This document shows, piece after piece, positions 1 through 10,400 of a stretch of 64,000 nucleotides of DNA. Positions within the stretch are counted from its first letter, which is position 1. The number at the start of each line of letters is the position of its first letter. A program made the position numbers and the translations under genes. The notes beneath the pieces were generated by a model. That model was not told the DNA's origin. It made no database searches and worked only from the letters and a program-made list of their open reading frames with translations. The DNA is from Xestospongia muta. Its lineage: Eukaryota > Porifera > Demospongiae > Haplosclerida > Petrosiidae. The DNA lies in assembly GCA_963693285.1 (NCBI GenBank), contig OY848926.1:2733001-2797000 (forward strand). Direction: 5' to 3'.

Positions 1-2099
1 TTTAAGATAGATAAACTTACTAAACTTATTAGATTAGCTTATTTAACCAGTTTTCACAGTTAATTTCTAATCTTTTTTAACTTTCAAAAAGCTCTAAACT
101 CTTTATTTTAGAGTTTTAACCTATTTAGACTACTTTATTAGTATATTTAAGACAGATAAACTTACTAAACTGTTTAGATCAGATTATTTAACCAGTTTTC
201 ACAGTTAATTTCTAATTTTTTTAACTTTCAAAAAGCTCTAAACTCTTTATTTTAGAGTTTTAACCTATTTAGACTACTTTATTAGTATATTTAAGACAGA
301 TAAACTTACTAAACTCTTTAGATCAGCTTATTTAACCAGTTTTCACAGTTAATTTCTAAACTTTTTTAACTTTCAAAAAGCTCTAAACTCTTTATTTTAG
401 AGTTTTAACCTATTAAGACTAGTTTATTAGTATATTTAAGACAGATAAACTTACTAAACTCTTTAGATGAGTTTACATAACCAGTTTTCACAGTTAATTT
501 CTAATCTTTTTTAACTTTCGAAAAGCTCTAAACTCTTTATTTTAGGGTTTTAACCTATTTAGACTACTTTATTAGTATATTTAAGACAGATAAACTTACT
601 AAACTCTTTAGATCAGCTTATTTAACCAGTTTTCACAGTTAATTTCTAATCTTTTTTAACTTTCAAAAAGCTCTAAACTCTTTATTTTAGAGTTTTAACC
701 TATTTAGACTACTTTATTAGTATATTTAAGAAAGATAAAATTACTAAACTTTTTAGATCAGCTTATTTAACCAGTTTTCACAGTTAATTTCTAATCTTTT
801 TTAACTTTCAAAAAGCTTTAAACTCTTTATTTTAGAGTTTTAACCTATTTAGACTACTTTATTAGTATATTTAAGACAGATAAACTTACTAAATTCTTTA
901 GATCAGCTTATTTAACCAGTTTTCACAGTTAATTTCTAATCTTTTTTAACTTTCAAAAAGTTCTAATCACTTTATTTTAGAGTTTTAACCTATTTAGACT
1001 ATATTATTACTATATTTAAGACAGATAAACTTACGAAACTACTTAGATCAGCTTATTTAACCAGTTTTCACACTTAATTTCGAATCTTTTTTAACTTTCA
1101 AAACGCTCTAAACTCTTTATTTTAGAGTTTTAACCTATTTAGACTACTTTATTAGTATATTTAAGACAGGTAAACTTACTAAACTCTTTAGATCTGTTTA
1201 TTTAACCACTTTTAACAATTAATTTGTAACCTTTTTCAACTTTCAGAAAGCTCTAAACACTTTATTTTAGAGTTTTAACCTATTTAGACTACTTTATTAG
1301 TATTTTTAAGACAGATAAACTTACTAAACCATTTAGATCAGCTTAGTTAACCAGTTTTCCCAGTTAATTTCTAATCTTTTTTAACTTTCAAAAAGCTGTA
1401 AACTCTTTATTTTAGAGTTTTAACCTATTTAGACTACTTTAATACTATATTTAACACAGATTAACTTACTAAACTCTTCAGTTCAGCTTATTTACCCAGT
1501 TTTCACAGTTAATTTCTAATCCTTTTTAACTTTCAAAAAGCTCTAAACTCTTTATTTTAGAGTTTTAACCTATTTAGACTACTTTATTAGTATATTTAAG
1601 ACAGATAAACTTACTAAACTCTTTAGATCAGCTTATTTAACCAGTTTTCACAGTTAATTTCTAATCTTTTTTAACTTTCAAAAAGCTCTAATCACTTTAT
1701 TTTAGAGTTTTAACCTATTTAGACTACTTTATTAGTATATTTAAGAGAGATAAACTTACTAAACTCTTTAGATCAGCTTATTTAACCAGTTTTCACAGTT
1801 AATTTCTAATCTTTTTTAATTTTCAAAAAGCTCTAAACTCTTTATTTTAGAGTTTTAACGTATTTAGACTACTTTATTAGTATATTTAAGACAGATAAAC
1901 TTACTAAACTCTTTAGATCAGCTTATTTAACCAGTGTTCACAGTTAATTTCTAATCTTTTTTAACTTTGAAAAAGCTCTAAACTCTTTATTTTAGAGTTT
2001 TAACCTATTTAGACTACTTTATTAGTATATTTAAGACAGATAAACTTACTAAACTCTTTAGATCAGCTTATTTAACCAGTTTTCACACTTAATTTCTAA

Positions 2100-3180
2100 T
2101 CTTTTTTAACTTTCAAAAAGCTCTAATCGCTTTATTTTAGAGTTTTAACCTATTTAGACTACATTATTACTATATTTAAAACAGATAAACTTACTAAACT
2201 ACTTAGATCAGCTTATTTAACCAGTTTTCACAGTTAATTTCTAATCTTTTTTAACTTTCGAAAAGCTCTAATCACTTTATGTTAGAGTTTTAACCTATTG
2301 AGACTACTTTATTAGTATATTTAAGACAGATAAACTTACTAAACTCTTTAGATCAGCTTATTTAACCACTTTTCACAGTTAATTTCTAATCTTTTTTAAC
2401 TTTCAAAAAGCTCTAAATTCTTTATTTTAGAGTTTTAACCTATTTAGACTACTTTATTAGTATATTTAAGACAGATAAACTTAATAAACTCTTTAGATCA
2501 GCTTATTTAACCAGTTTTCACAGTTAGTTTCTAATCTTTTTAACTTTCAAAAAGCTCTAATCACTTTATTTTACAGTTTTAACCTATTTAGACTACTTTA
2601 TTAGTATATTTAAGACAGATAAACTTACTAAACTCTTTAGATCAGCTTATTTAACCAGTTTTCACAGTTAATTTCTAATCTTTTTCAACTTTCAAAAAGC
2701 TCTAATCGCTTTATTTTAGAGTTTTAAGCTATTTAGACTACATTATTACTATATTTAAAACAGATAAACTTACTAAACTACTTAGATCAGCTTATTTAAC
2801 CAGTTTTCACAGTTAATTTCTAATCTTTTTTAACTTTCGAAAAGCTCTAATCACTTTATGTTAGAGTTTTAACCTATTTAGACTACTTTATTAGTATATT
2901 TAAGACAGATAAACTTACTAAACTCTTTAGATCAGCTTATTTAACCACTTTTCACAGTTAATTTCTAATCTTTTTTAACTTTCAAAAAGCTCTAAATTCT
3001 TTATTTTAGAGTTTTAACCTATTTAGAATACTTTATTAGTATATTTAAGACAGTAAACTTACTAAACTCTTTAGATCAGCTTATTTAACCAGTTTTCACA
3101 GTTAATTTCTAATCTTTTTTAACTTTCAAAAAGCTCTAATCACTTTATTTTAGAGTTTTAACCTATTTAGACTACTTTAT
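2100..3180 (-). repeat. Tandem pair of 4-monomer higher-order units (579 bp) in the inverted arm
   Basis: Four diagnostic variants repeat at an exact offset of 579 bp. They are ctctaatcgc (2121/2700), gttagag after atcactttat (2281/2860), the ccactttt change (about 2366/2945) and ctctaaattc (2411/2990). 579 is four monomers minus one base. Only a few positions differ between the copies, for example cacactt versus cacagtt. Confidence 0.85.
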
Positions 3181-3490
3181 TAGTATATTTAAGACAGATA
3201 AACTTACTAAACTCTTTAGATCAGCTTATTTAACCAGTTTTCACAGTTAATTTCTAATCTTTTTTAACTTTCAAAAAGCTATAAACTCTTTATTTTAGAG
3301 TTTTAACCTATTTAGACTACTTTATTAGCATATTTAAGACAGATAAACTTACTAAACTCTTTAGATCAGCTTATTTAACCAGTTTTCACACTTAATTTCT
3401 AATCTTTTTTAACTTTCAAAAAGCTCTAAACTCTTTATTTTAGAGTTTTAACCTATTTAGACTACTTTATTAGTATATTTAAGACAGATA

Positions 3491-3515
3491 AACTTATTAA
3501 AGTCCTTAGTTCCGC
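3491..3515 (-). repeat. Marker-A monomer variant in the inverted arm
   Basis: The segment containing aaagtccttagttccgc is the reverse complement, with one change, of the marker gcagaactaaggacttt that recurs through the right arm. It lies exactly four monomers (580 bp) from the homologous point at the inversion junction (4095). Confidence 0.85.
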
Positions 3516-4093
3516 TTATTTAACCAGTTTTCACAGTTAATTTCTAATCTATTTTAACTTTCAAAAAGCTCTAAACTCTTTATTTTAGAGTTTTAACCTA
3601 TTTAGACTACTTTATTAGTATATTTAAGAGAGATAAACTTACTAAAGTCTTCAGATCAGCTTATTTAACCAGTTTTCACACTTAATTTCTAATCTATTTT
3701 AACTTTCAAAAAGCTCTAAACTCTTTATTTTAGAGTTTTAACCTATTTAGACTACTTTATTAGTGTATTTAAGACAGATAAACTTACTAAACTCATTAGA
3801 TCAGCTTATTTAACCAGTTTTCACAGTTAATTTCTAATCTTTTTTAAATTTCAAAAAGCTCTAAACTCTTTATTTTAGAGTTTTAACCTATTTAGACTAC
3901 TTTATTAGTATATTTAAGACAGATAAACTTACTAAACTCTTTAGATCAGCTTATTTAACCAGTTTTCACACTTAATTTCTAATCTTTTTTAACTTTCCAA
4001 AAGCTCTAAACTCTTTATTTTAGAGTTTTAACCTATTTAGACTACTTTATTAGTATATTTAAGAGAGATAAACTTACTAAACTCTTTAGATCA

Positions 4094-4126
4094 GCTTATT
4101 TAACCAGTTTTCACAGTTAAATAAGC
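4094..4126. repeat. Inversion junction with short perfect inverted repeat
   Basis: The orientation of the satellite switches here. Arms gcttatttaac (4094-4104) and gttaaataagc (4116-4126) are perfect reverse complements around an 11-base spacer. To the left the monomer is '-' up to ...cacagttaa. To the right it continues as ...gttaaataagcagaac in '+'. The five bases gttaa (4116-4120) fit both sides, so the breakpoint is ambiguous by 5 bp, as in microhomology-mediated joining. The base pairing stops outward at 4093/4127 because the left monomer is the gctgatc type and the right one the gcagaac type. Confidence 0.95.
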
Positions 4127-5860
4127 AGAACTAAGGACTTTAATAAGTTTATCTGTCTTAAATATACTAATAAAGTAGTCTAAATAGGTTAAAACTCTAA
4201 AATAAAGAGTTTAGAGCTTTTTGAAAGTTACAAAAGATTAGAAATTAAGTGTGAAAACTGGTTAAATAAGCTGATCTAAAGAGTTTAGTAAGTTTATCTG
4301 TCTTAAATATACTAATAAAGTAGTCTAAATAGGTTAAACTCTAAAATAAAGAGTTTAGAGCTTTTTGAAAGTTAAAAAAGATTAGAACTTAAGTGTGAAA
4401 ACTGGTTAAATAAGCTAATCTAAAGAGTTTAGTAAGTTTATCTGTCTTAAATATACTAATAAAGTAGTCTAAATAGGTTAAAACTCTAAAATAAAGAGTT
4501 TAGAGCTTTTTGAAAGTTAAAAAAGATTAGAAATTAAGTGTGAAAACTGGTTAAATAAGCTGATCTAAAGAGTTTAGTAAGTTTATCTGTGTTAAATATA
4601 CTAATAAAGTAGTCTAAATAGGTTAAAACTCTAAAATAAAGAGTTTAGAGCTTTTCGAAAGTTAAAAAAGATTAGAAATTAACTGTGAAAACTGGTTAAA
4701 TAAGCAGAACTAAGGACTTTAATAAGTTTATCTGTCTTAAATATACTAATAAAGTAGTCTAAATAGGTTAAAAATCTAAAATAAAGAGTTTAGAGCTTTT
4801 TGAAAGTTAAAAAAGATTAGAAATTAAGTGTGAAAACTGGTTAAATAAGCTGATCTAAAGAGTTTAGTAAGTTTATCTGTCTTAAATATACTAATAAAGT
4901 AGTCTAAATAGATTAAAACTCTAAAATAAAGAGTTTAGAGCTTTTTGAAATTTAAAAAAGATTAGTATTAACTGCGAAAACTGGTTAAATAAGCTGATCT
5001 AAAGAGTTTAGTAAGTTTATCTGTCTTAAATATACTAATAAAGTAGTCTAAATAGGTTAAAACTCTAAAATAAAGAGTTAAGAGCTTTTTGAAAGTTAAA
5101 ATAGATTAGAAATTAAGTGTGAAAACTGGTTAAATAAGCTGATCTAAAGAGTTTAGTAAGTTTATCTGTCTTAAATATACTAATAAAGTAGTCTAAATAG
5201 GTTAAAACTCTAAAATAAAGAGTTTAGATCTTTTCGAAAGTTAAAAAAGATTAGAAATTAACTGTGAAAACTGGTTAAATAAGCAGAACTAAGGACTTTA
5301 ATAAGTTTATCTGTCTTAAATATACTAATAAAGTAGTCTAAATAGGTTAAAACTCTAAAATAAAGAGTTTAGAGCTTTTTGAAAGTTAAAAAGATTAGAA
5401 ATTAATTGTGAAAACTGGTTAAATAAGCTGATCTAAAGAGTTTAGTAAGTTTATCCGTCTTAAATATACTAATAAAGTAGTGTAAATAGATTAAAACTCA
5501 AAAATAAAGAGTTTAGAGCTTTTTGAAATTTAAAAAAGATTAGTATTAACTGTGAAAACTGGTTAAATAAGCTGATCTAAAGAGTTTAGTAAGTTTATCT
5601 GTCTTAAATATACTAATAAAGTAGTCTAAATAGTTTAAAACTCTAAAATAAAGAGTTTAGAGCTTTTTGAATGTTAAAAAAGATTAGAAATTAACTTTGA
5701 AAACTGGTTAAATAAGCTGATCTAAAGGGTTTAGTAAGTTTATCTGTCTTAAATATACTAATAAAGTAGTCTAAATAGGTTAATACTCTAAAATAAAGAG
5801 TTTAGAGCTTTTTGAAAGTTAAAAAAGATTAGAAATTAAGTGTGAAAACTGGTTAAATAA
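4125..5860 (+). repeat. Three 4-monomer higher-order units (579 bp) next to the junction
   Basis: Marker A (gcagaactaaggac) starts at 4125, 4704 and 5283, twice exactly 579 bp apart. A ttttcgaaag variant repeats at 4651/5230, and a gaaattt plus gattagtattaactg pair repeats near 4951/5529. The first unit shares the marker but differs in some inner monomers. The unit length equals that of the tetramer in the inverted arm. Confidence 0.8.
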
Positions 5861-7451
5861 GGAGAACTAAAGAGTTTAGTAGGTTTATCTGTCTTAAAAA
5901 TACTAATAAAGTAGTGTAAATAGGTTAAAACTCTAAAATAAAGAGTTTAGAGCTTTTTGAAAGTTAAAAAAGATTAGTATTAACTGTGAAAACTGGTTAA
6001 ATAAGGAGAACTAAAGAGTTTAGTAAGTTTATCTGTCTTAAAAATACTAATAAAATAGTCTAAATAGGTTAAAACTCTAAAATAATGAGTTTAGAGCGTT
6101 TTGAAAGTAAAAAAGATTCGTATTAACTGTGAAAACTGGTTAAATAAGCTGATCTAAAGGGTTTAGTAAGTTTATCTGTCTTAAATATACTAATAACGTA
6201 GTCTAAATAGGTTAAAACTCTAAAATAAAGTGATGAGAGCTTTTTGAAAGTTAAAAATAATTAGAAATTAAGTGTGAAAACTGGTTAAATAAGCTGATCT
6301 AAAGAGTTTAGTAAGTTTATCTGTCTTAAATATACTAATAAAGTAGTCTAAATAGGTTAAAACTCTAAAATAAAGTGATTAGAGCTTTTTGAAAGTTAAA
6401 AAAGATTGGAAATTAAGTGTGAAAACTGGTTAAATAAGCTGATCTAAAGAGTTTAGTAAGTTTACCTGTCTTAAATATACTAATAAAGTAGTCTAAATAG
6501 GTTAAAACTCTAAAATAAAGAATTTAGAGCTTTTTGAAAGTTAAAAAAAATTAGAAATTAACTGTGAAAAGTGGTTAAATAAGCTGATCTAAAGAGTTTA
6601 GTAAGTTTATCTGTCTTAAATATACTAATAAAGTATTCTAAATAGGTTAAAACTCTAACATAAAGTGATTAGAGCTTTTCGAAAGTTAAAAAGATTAGAA
6701 ATTAAGTGTGAAAACTGGTTAAATAAGCTGATCTAAGTAGTTTAGTAAGTTTATCTGTCTTAAATATACTAATAAAGTAGTCTAAATAGGTTAAAACTCT
6801 AAAATAAAGATTTTAGAGCTTTTTGAAAGTTAAAAAAGATTAGAAATTAAGTGTGAAAACTGGTTAAATAAGCTGATCTAAAGGGTTTAGTAAGTTTATC
6901 TGTCTTAAATATACTAATAAAGTAGTCTAAATAGGTTAAAACTCTAAAATAAAGAGTTTATAGCTTTTTGAAAGTTAAAAAAGATTAGAAATTAAGTGTG
7001 AAAACTGGTTAAATAAGGAGAACTAAAGAGTTTAGTAAGTTTATCAGTCTTAAAAATACTAATAAAGTAGTCTAAATAGGTTAAAACTCTAAAAGAAAGA
7101 GTTTAGAGCTTTTTGAAAGTTAAAAAAGATTAGAAATTAACTGTGAAAACTGGTTAAATAAGCTGATCTAAAGAGTTTAGTAAGTTTATCTGTCTTAAAT
7201 ATACTAATAAAGTAGTCTAAATAGGTTAAAACTCTATAATAAAGAGTTGAGAGCTTTTTGAAAGTTAAAAAAGATTAGAAATTAAGTGTGAAAACTGGTT
7301 AAATAAGCTGATCTAACGAGTTTAGTAAGTTTATCTGTCTTAAATATGCTAATAAAGTAGTCTAAATAGGTTAAAACTCTAAAATAAAGAGTTTAGAGCT
7401 TTTTGAAAGTTAAAAAAGATTAGAAATTAACTGTGGAAACTGGTTAAATAA
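5861..7451 (+). repeat. Mixed monomers between the tetramer zone and the 9/11-mer zone
   Basis: About 11 monomers including the ggagaactaaag form (for example near 5870 and 6005), the gattagtattaactg form and the gtgattag form. The same three forms dominate 20-29 kb. No clean higher-order period was recognised here. Confidence 0.7.
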
Positions 7452-10400
7452 GCAGAACTAAGGACTTTAATAAGTTTATCTGTCTTAAATATACTAATAA
7501 AGTAGTCTAAATAGGTTAAAACTCTAAAATAAAGAGTTTAGAGCTTTTTGAAAGTTAAAAAAGATTAGAAATTAAGTGTGAAAACTGGTTAAATAAGCAG
7601 AACTAAAGAGTTTAGTAAGTTTATCTATCTTAAATATACTAATAAAGTAGTCTAAATAGGTTAAAACTCTAAAATAAAGAGTTTAGAGCTTTTTGAAAGT
7701 TAAAAAAGATTAGAAATTAAGTGTGAAAACTGGTTAAATAAGCAGAACTAAAGAGTTTAGTAAGTTTATCTGTCTTAAATATACTAATAAAGTAGTCTAA
7801 ATAGGTTAAAACTCTAAAATAAAGAGTTTAGAGCTTTTTGAAAGTTAAAAAAGATTAGAAATTAAGTGTGAAAACTGGTTAAATAAGCAGAACTAAAGAG
7901 TTTAGTAAGTTTATCTGTCTTAAATATACTAATAAAGTAGTCTAAATAGGTTAAAACTCTAAAATAAAGAGTTTAGAGCTTTTTGAAAGTTAAAATAGAT
8001 TAGAAATTAAGTGTGAAAACTGGTTAAATAAGCTGATCTAAAGAGTTTAGTAAGTTTATCTCTCTTAAATATACTAATAAAGTAGTCTAAATAGGTTAAA
8101 ACTCTAAAATAAAGAGTTTAGAGCTTTTTGAAAGTTAAAAAAGATTAGAAATTAAGTGTGAAAACTGGTTAAATAAGCTGATCTAAAGGGTTTAGTAAGT
8201 TTATCTGTCTTAAATATACTAATAAAGTAGTCTAAATAGGTTAAAACTCTAAAATAAAGAGTTTAGAGCTTTTTGAAAGTTAAAAAAGATTAGAAATTAA
8301 CTGTGAAAACTGGTTAAATAAGCTGATCTAAAGAGTTTAGTAAGTTTATCTGTCTTAAATATACTAATAAAGTAGTCTAAATAGGTTAAAACTCTAAAAT
8401 AAAGAGTTTAGAGCTTTTTGAAAGTTAAAAAAGATTAGAAATTAAGTGTGAAAACTGGTTAAATAAGCTGATCTAAAGGGTTTAGTAAGTTTATCTGTCT
8501 TAAATATACTAATAAAGTAGTCTAAATACGTTAAACCTCTAAAATAAAGAGTTTAGAGCTTTTTGAAAGTTAAAAAAGATTAGAAATTAACTGTGAAAAC
8601 TGGTTAAATAAGCTGATCTAAAGAGTTTAGTAAGTTTATCTGTCTTAAATATACTAATAAAGTAGTCTAAATAGGTTAAAACTCTAAAATAAAGAGTTTA
8701 GAGCTTTTTGAAAGTTAAAAAAGATTAGAAATTAACTGTGGAAACTGGTTAAATAAGCAGAACTAAGGACTTTAATAAGTTTATCTGTCTTAAATATACT
8801 AAAAAAGTAGTCTAAATAGGTTAAACCTCTAAAATAAAGAGTTTAGAGCTTTTTGAAAGTTAAAAAAGATTAGAAATTAAGTGTGAAAACTGGTTAAATA
8901 AGCAGAACTAAAGAGTTTAGTAAGTTTATCTGTCTTAAATATACTAATAAAGTAGTCTAAATAGGTTAAAACTCTATAATAAAGAGTTTAGAGCTTTTTG
9001 AAAGTTAAAAAAGATTAGAAATTAAGTGTGAAAACTGGTTAAATAAGCTGATCTAAAGGGTTTAGTAAGTTTATCTGTCTTAAATATACTAATAAAGTAG
9101 TCTAAATAGGTTAAAACTCTAAAATAAAGAGTTTAGAGCTTTTTGAAAGTTAAAAAAGATTAGAAATTAACTGTGAAAACTGGTTAAATAAGCTGATCTA
9201 AAAAGTGTAGTAAGTTTATCTGTCTTAAATATACTAATAAAGTAGTCTAAATAGGTAAAACTCTAAAATAAAGAGTTTAGTGCTTTTTCAGAGTTTAAAA
9301 AGATTAGAAATTAACTGTGAAAAGTGGTTAAATAAGCTGATCTAAAGAGTTTAGTAAGTTTATCTGTCTTAAATATACTAATAAAGTAGTCTAAATAGGT
9401 TAAACCTCTAAAATAAAGAGTTTAGAGCTTTTTGAAAGTTAAAAAAGATTAGAAATTAACTGTGAAAACTGTTTAAATAAGCTGATCTAAAGAGTTTAGT
9501 AAGTTTATCTGTCTTAAATATACTAATAATATAGTCTAAATAGGTTAAAACTCTAAAATAAAGAGTTTAGAACTTTTTGAAAGTTAAAATAGATCAGAAA
9601 TTAAGTGTGAAGACTGGTTAAATAAGCTGATCTAAAGAGTTTAGTAAGTTTATCTGTCTTAAATATACTAATAAAGTAGTCTAAATAGGTTAAAACTCTA
9701 AAAAAAAGAGTTTAGAGCTTTTTGAAAGTTAAAAAAGATTAGAAATTAACTGTGAAAACTGGTTAAATAAGCTGATCTAAAGGGTTTAGTAAGTTTATCT
9801 GTCTTAAATATACTAATAAAGTAGTCTAAATAGGTTAAACCTCTAAAATAAAGAGTTTAGAGCTTTTTGAAAGTTAAAAAAGATTAGAAATTAACTGTGA
9901 AAACTGGTTAAATAAGCTGATCTAAAGAGTTTAGTAAGTTTATCTGTCTTAAATATACTAATAAAGTAGTCTAAATAGGTTAAAACTCTAAAATAAAGAG
10001 TTTAGAGCTTTTTGAAAGTTAAAAAAGATTAGAAATTAACTGTGGAAACTGGTTAAATAAGCAGAACTAAGGACTTTAATAAGTTTATCTGTCTTAAATA
10101 TACTAAAAAAGTAGTCTAAATAGGTTAAACCTCTAAAATAAAGAGTTTAGAGCTTTTTGAAAGTTAAAAAAGATTAGAAATTAAGTGTGAAAACTGGTTA
10201 AATAAGCAGAACTAAAGAGTTTAGTAAGTTTATCTGTCTTAAATATACTAATAAAGTAGTCTAAATAGGTTAAAACTCTAAAATAAAGAGTTTAGAGCTT
10301 TTTGAAAGTTAAAATAGATTAGAAATTAAGTGTGAAAACTGGTTAAATAAGCTGATCTAAAGAGTTTAGTCAGTTTATCTCTCTTAAATATACTAATAAA

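Larger units (their letters stand above)
1..4120 (-). repeat. Left arm of 145-bp satellite array, inverted orientation (about 28 monomers)
   Basis: Head-to-tail copies of the monomer read as the reverse complement of the rest of the window. A fixed landmark (gtatatttaag) recurs at 141, 285, 430, 575 and 720. This gives a period of 145 bp, with one 144-bp unit that has lost a base in its T-run. The array enters from outside the window. Copies between about 960 and 1560 carry more private substitutions than those nearer the junction. No non-satellite sequence, open reading frame or transposon was seen in this stretch. Confidence 0.97.

Noticed and set aside
4094..4126. Transcription terminator at the inversion hairpin
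   Set aside because: The stem is A/T-rich, has no T-run next to it and no gene before it. It is explained by the orientation switch of the satellite.
4650..4670. CENP-B box in the ttttcgaaag variants
   Set aside because: The core nTTCGnnnnAnnCGGGn needs an A after four bases and a CGGG. The variants have ttcgaaagtta with no CGGG, and most monomers lack even ttcg.
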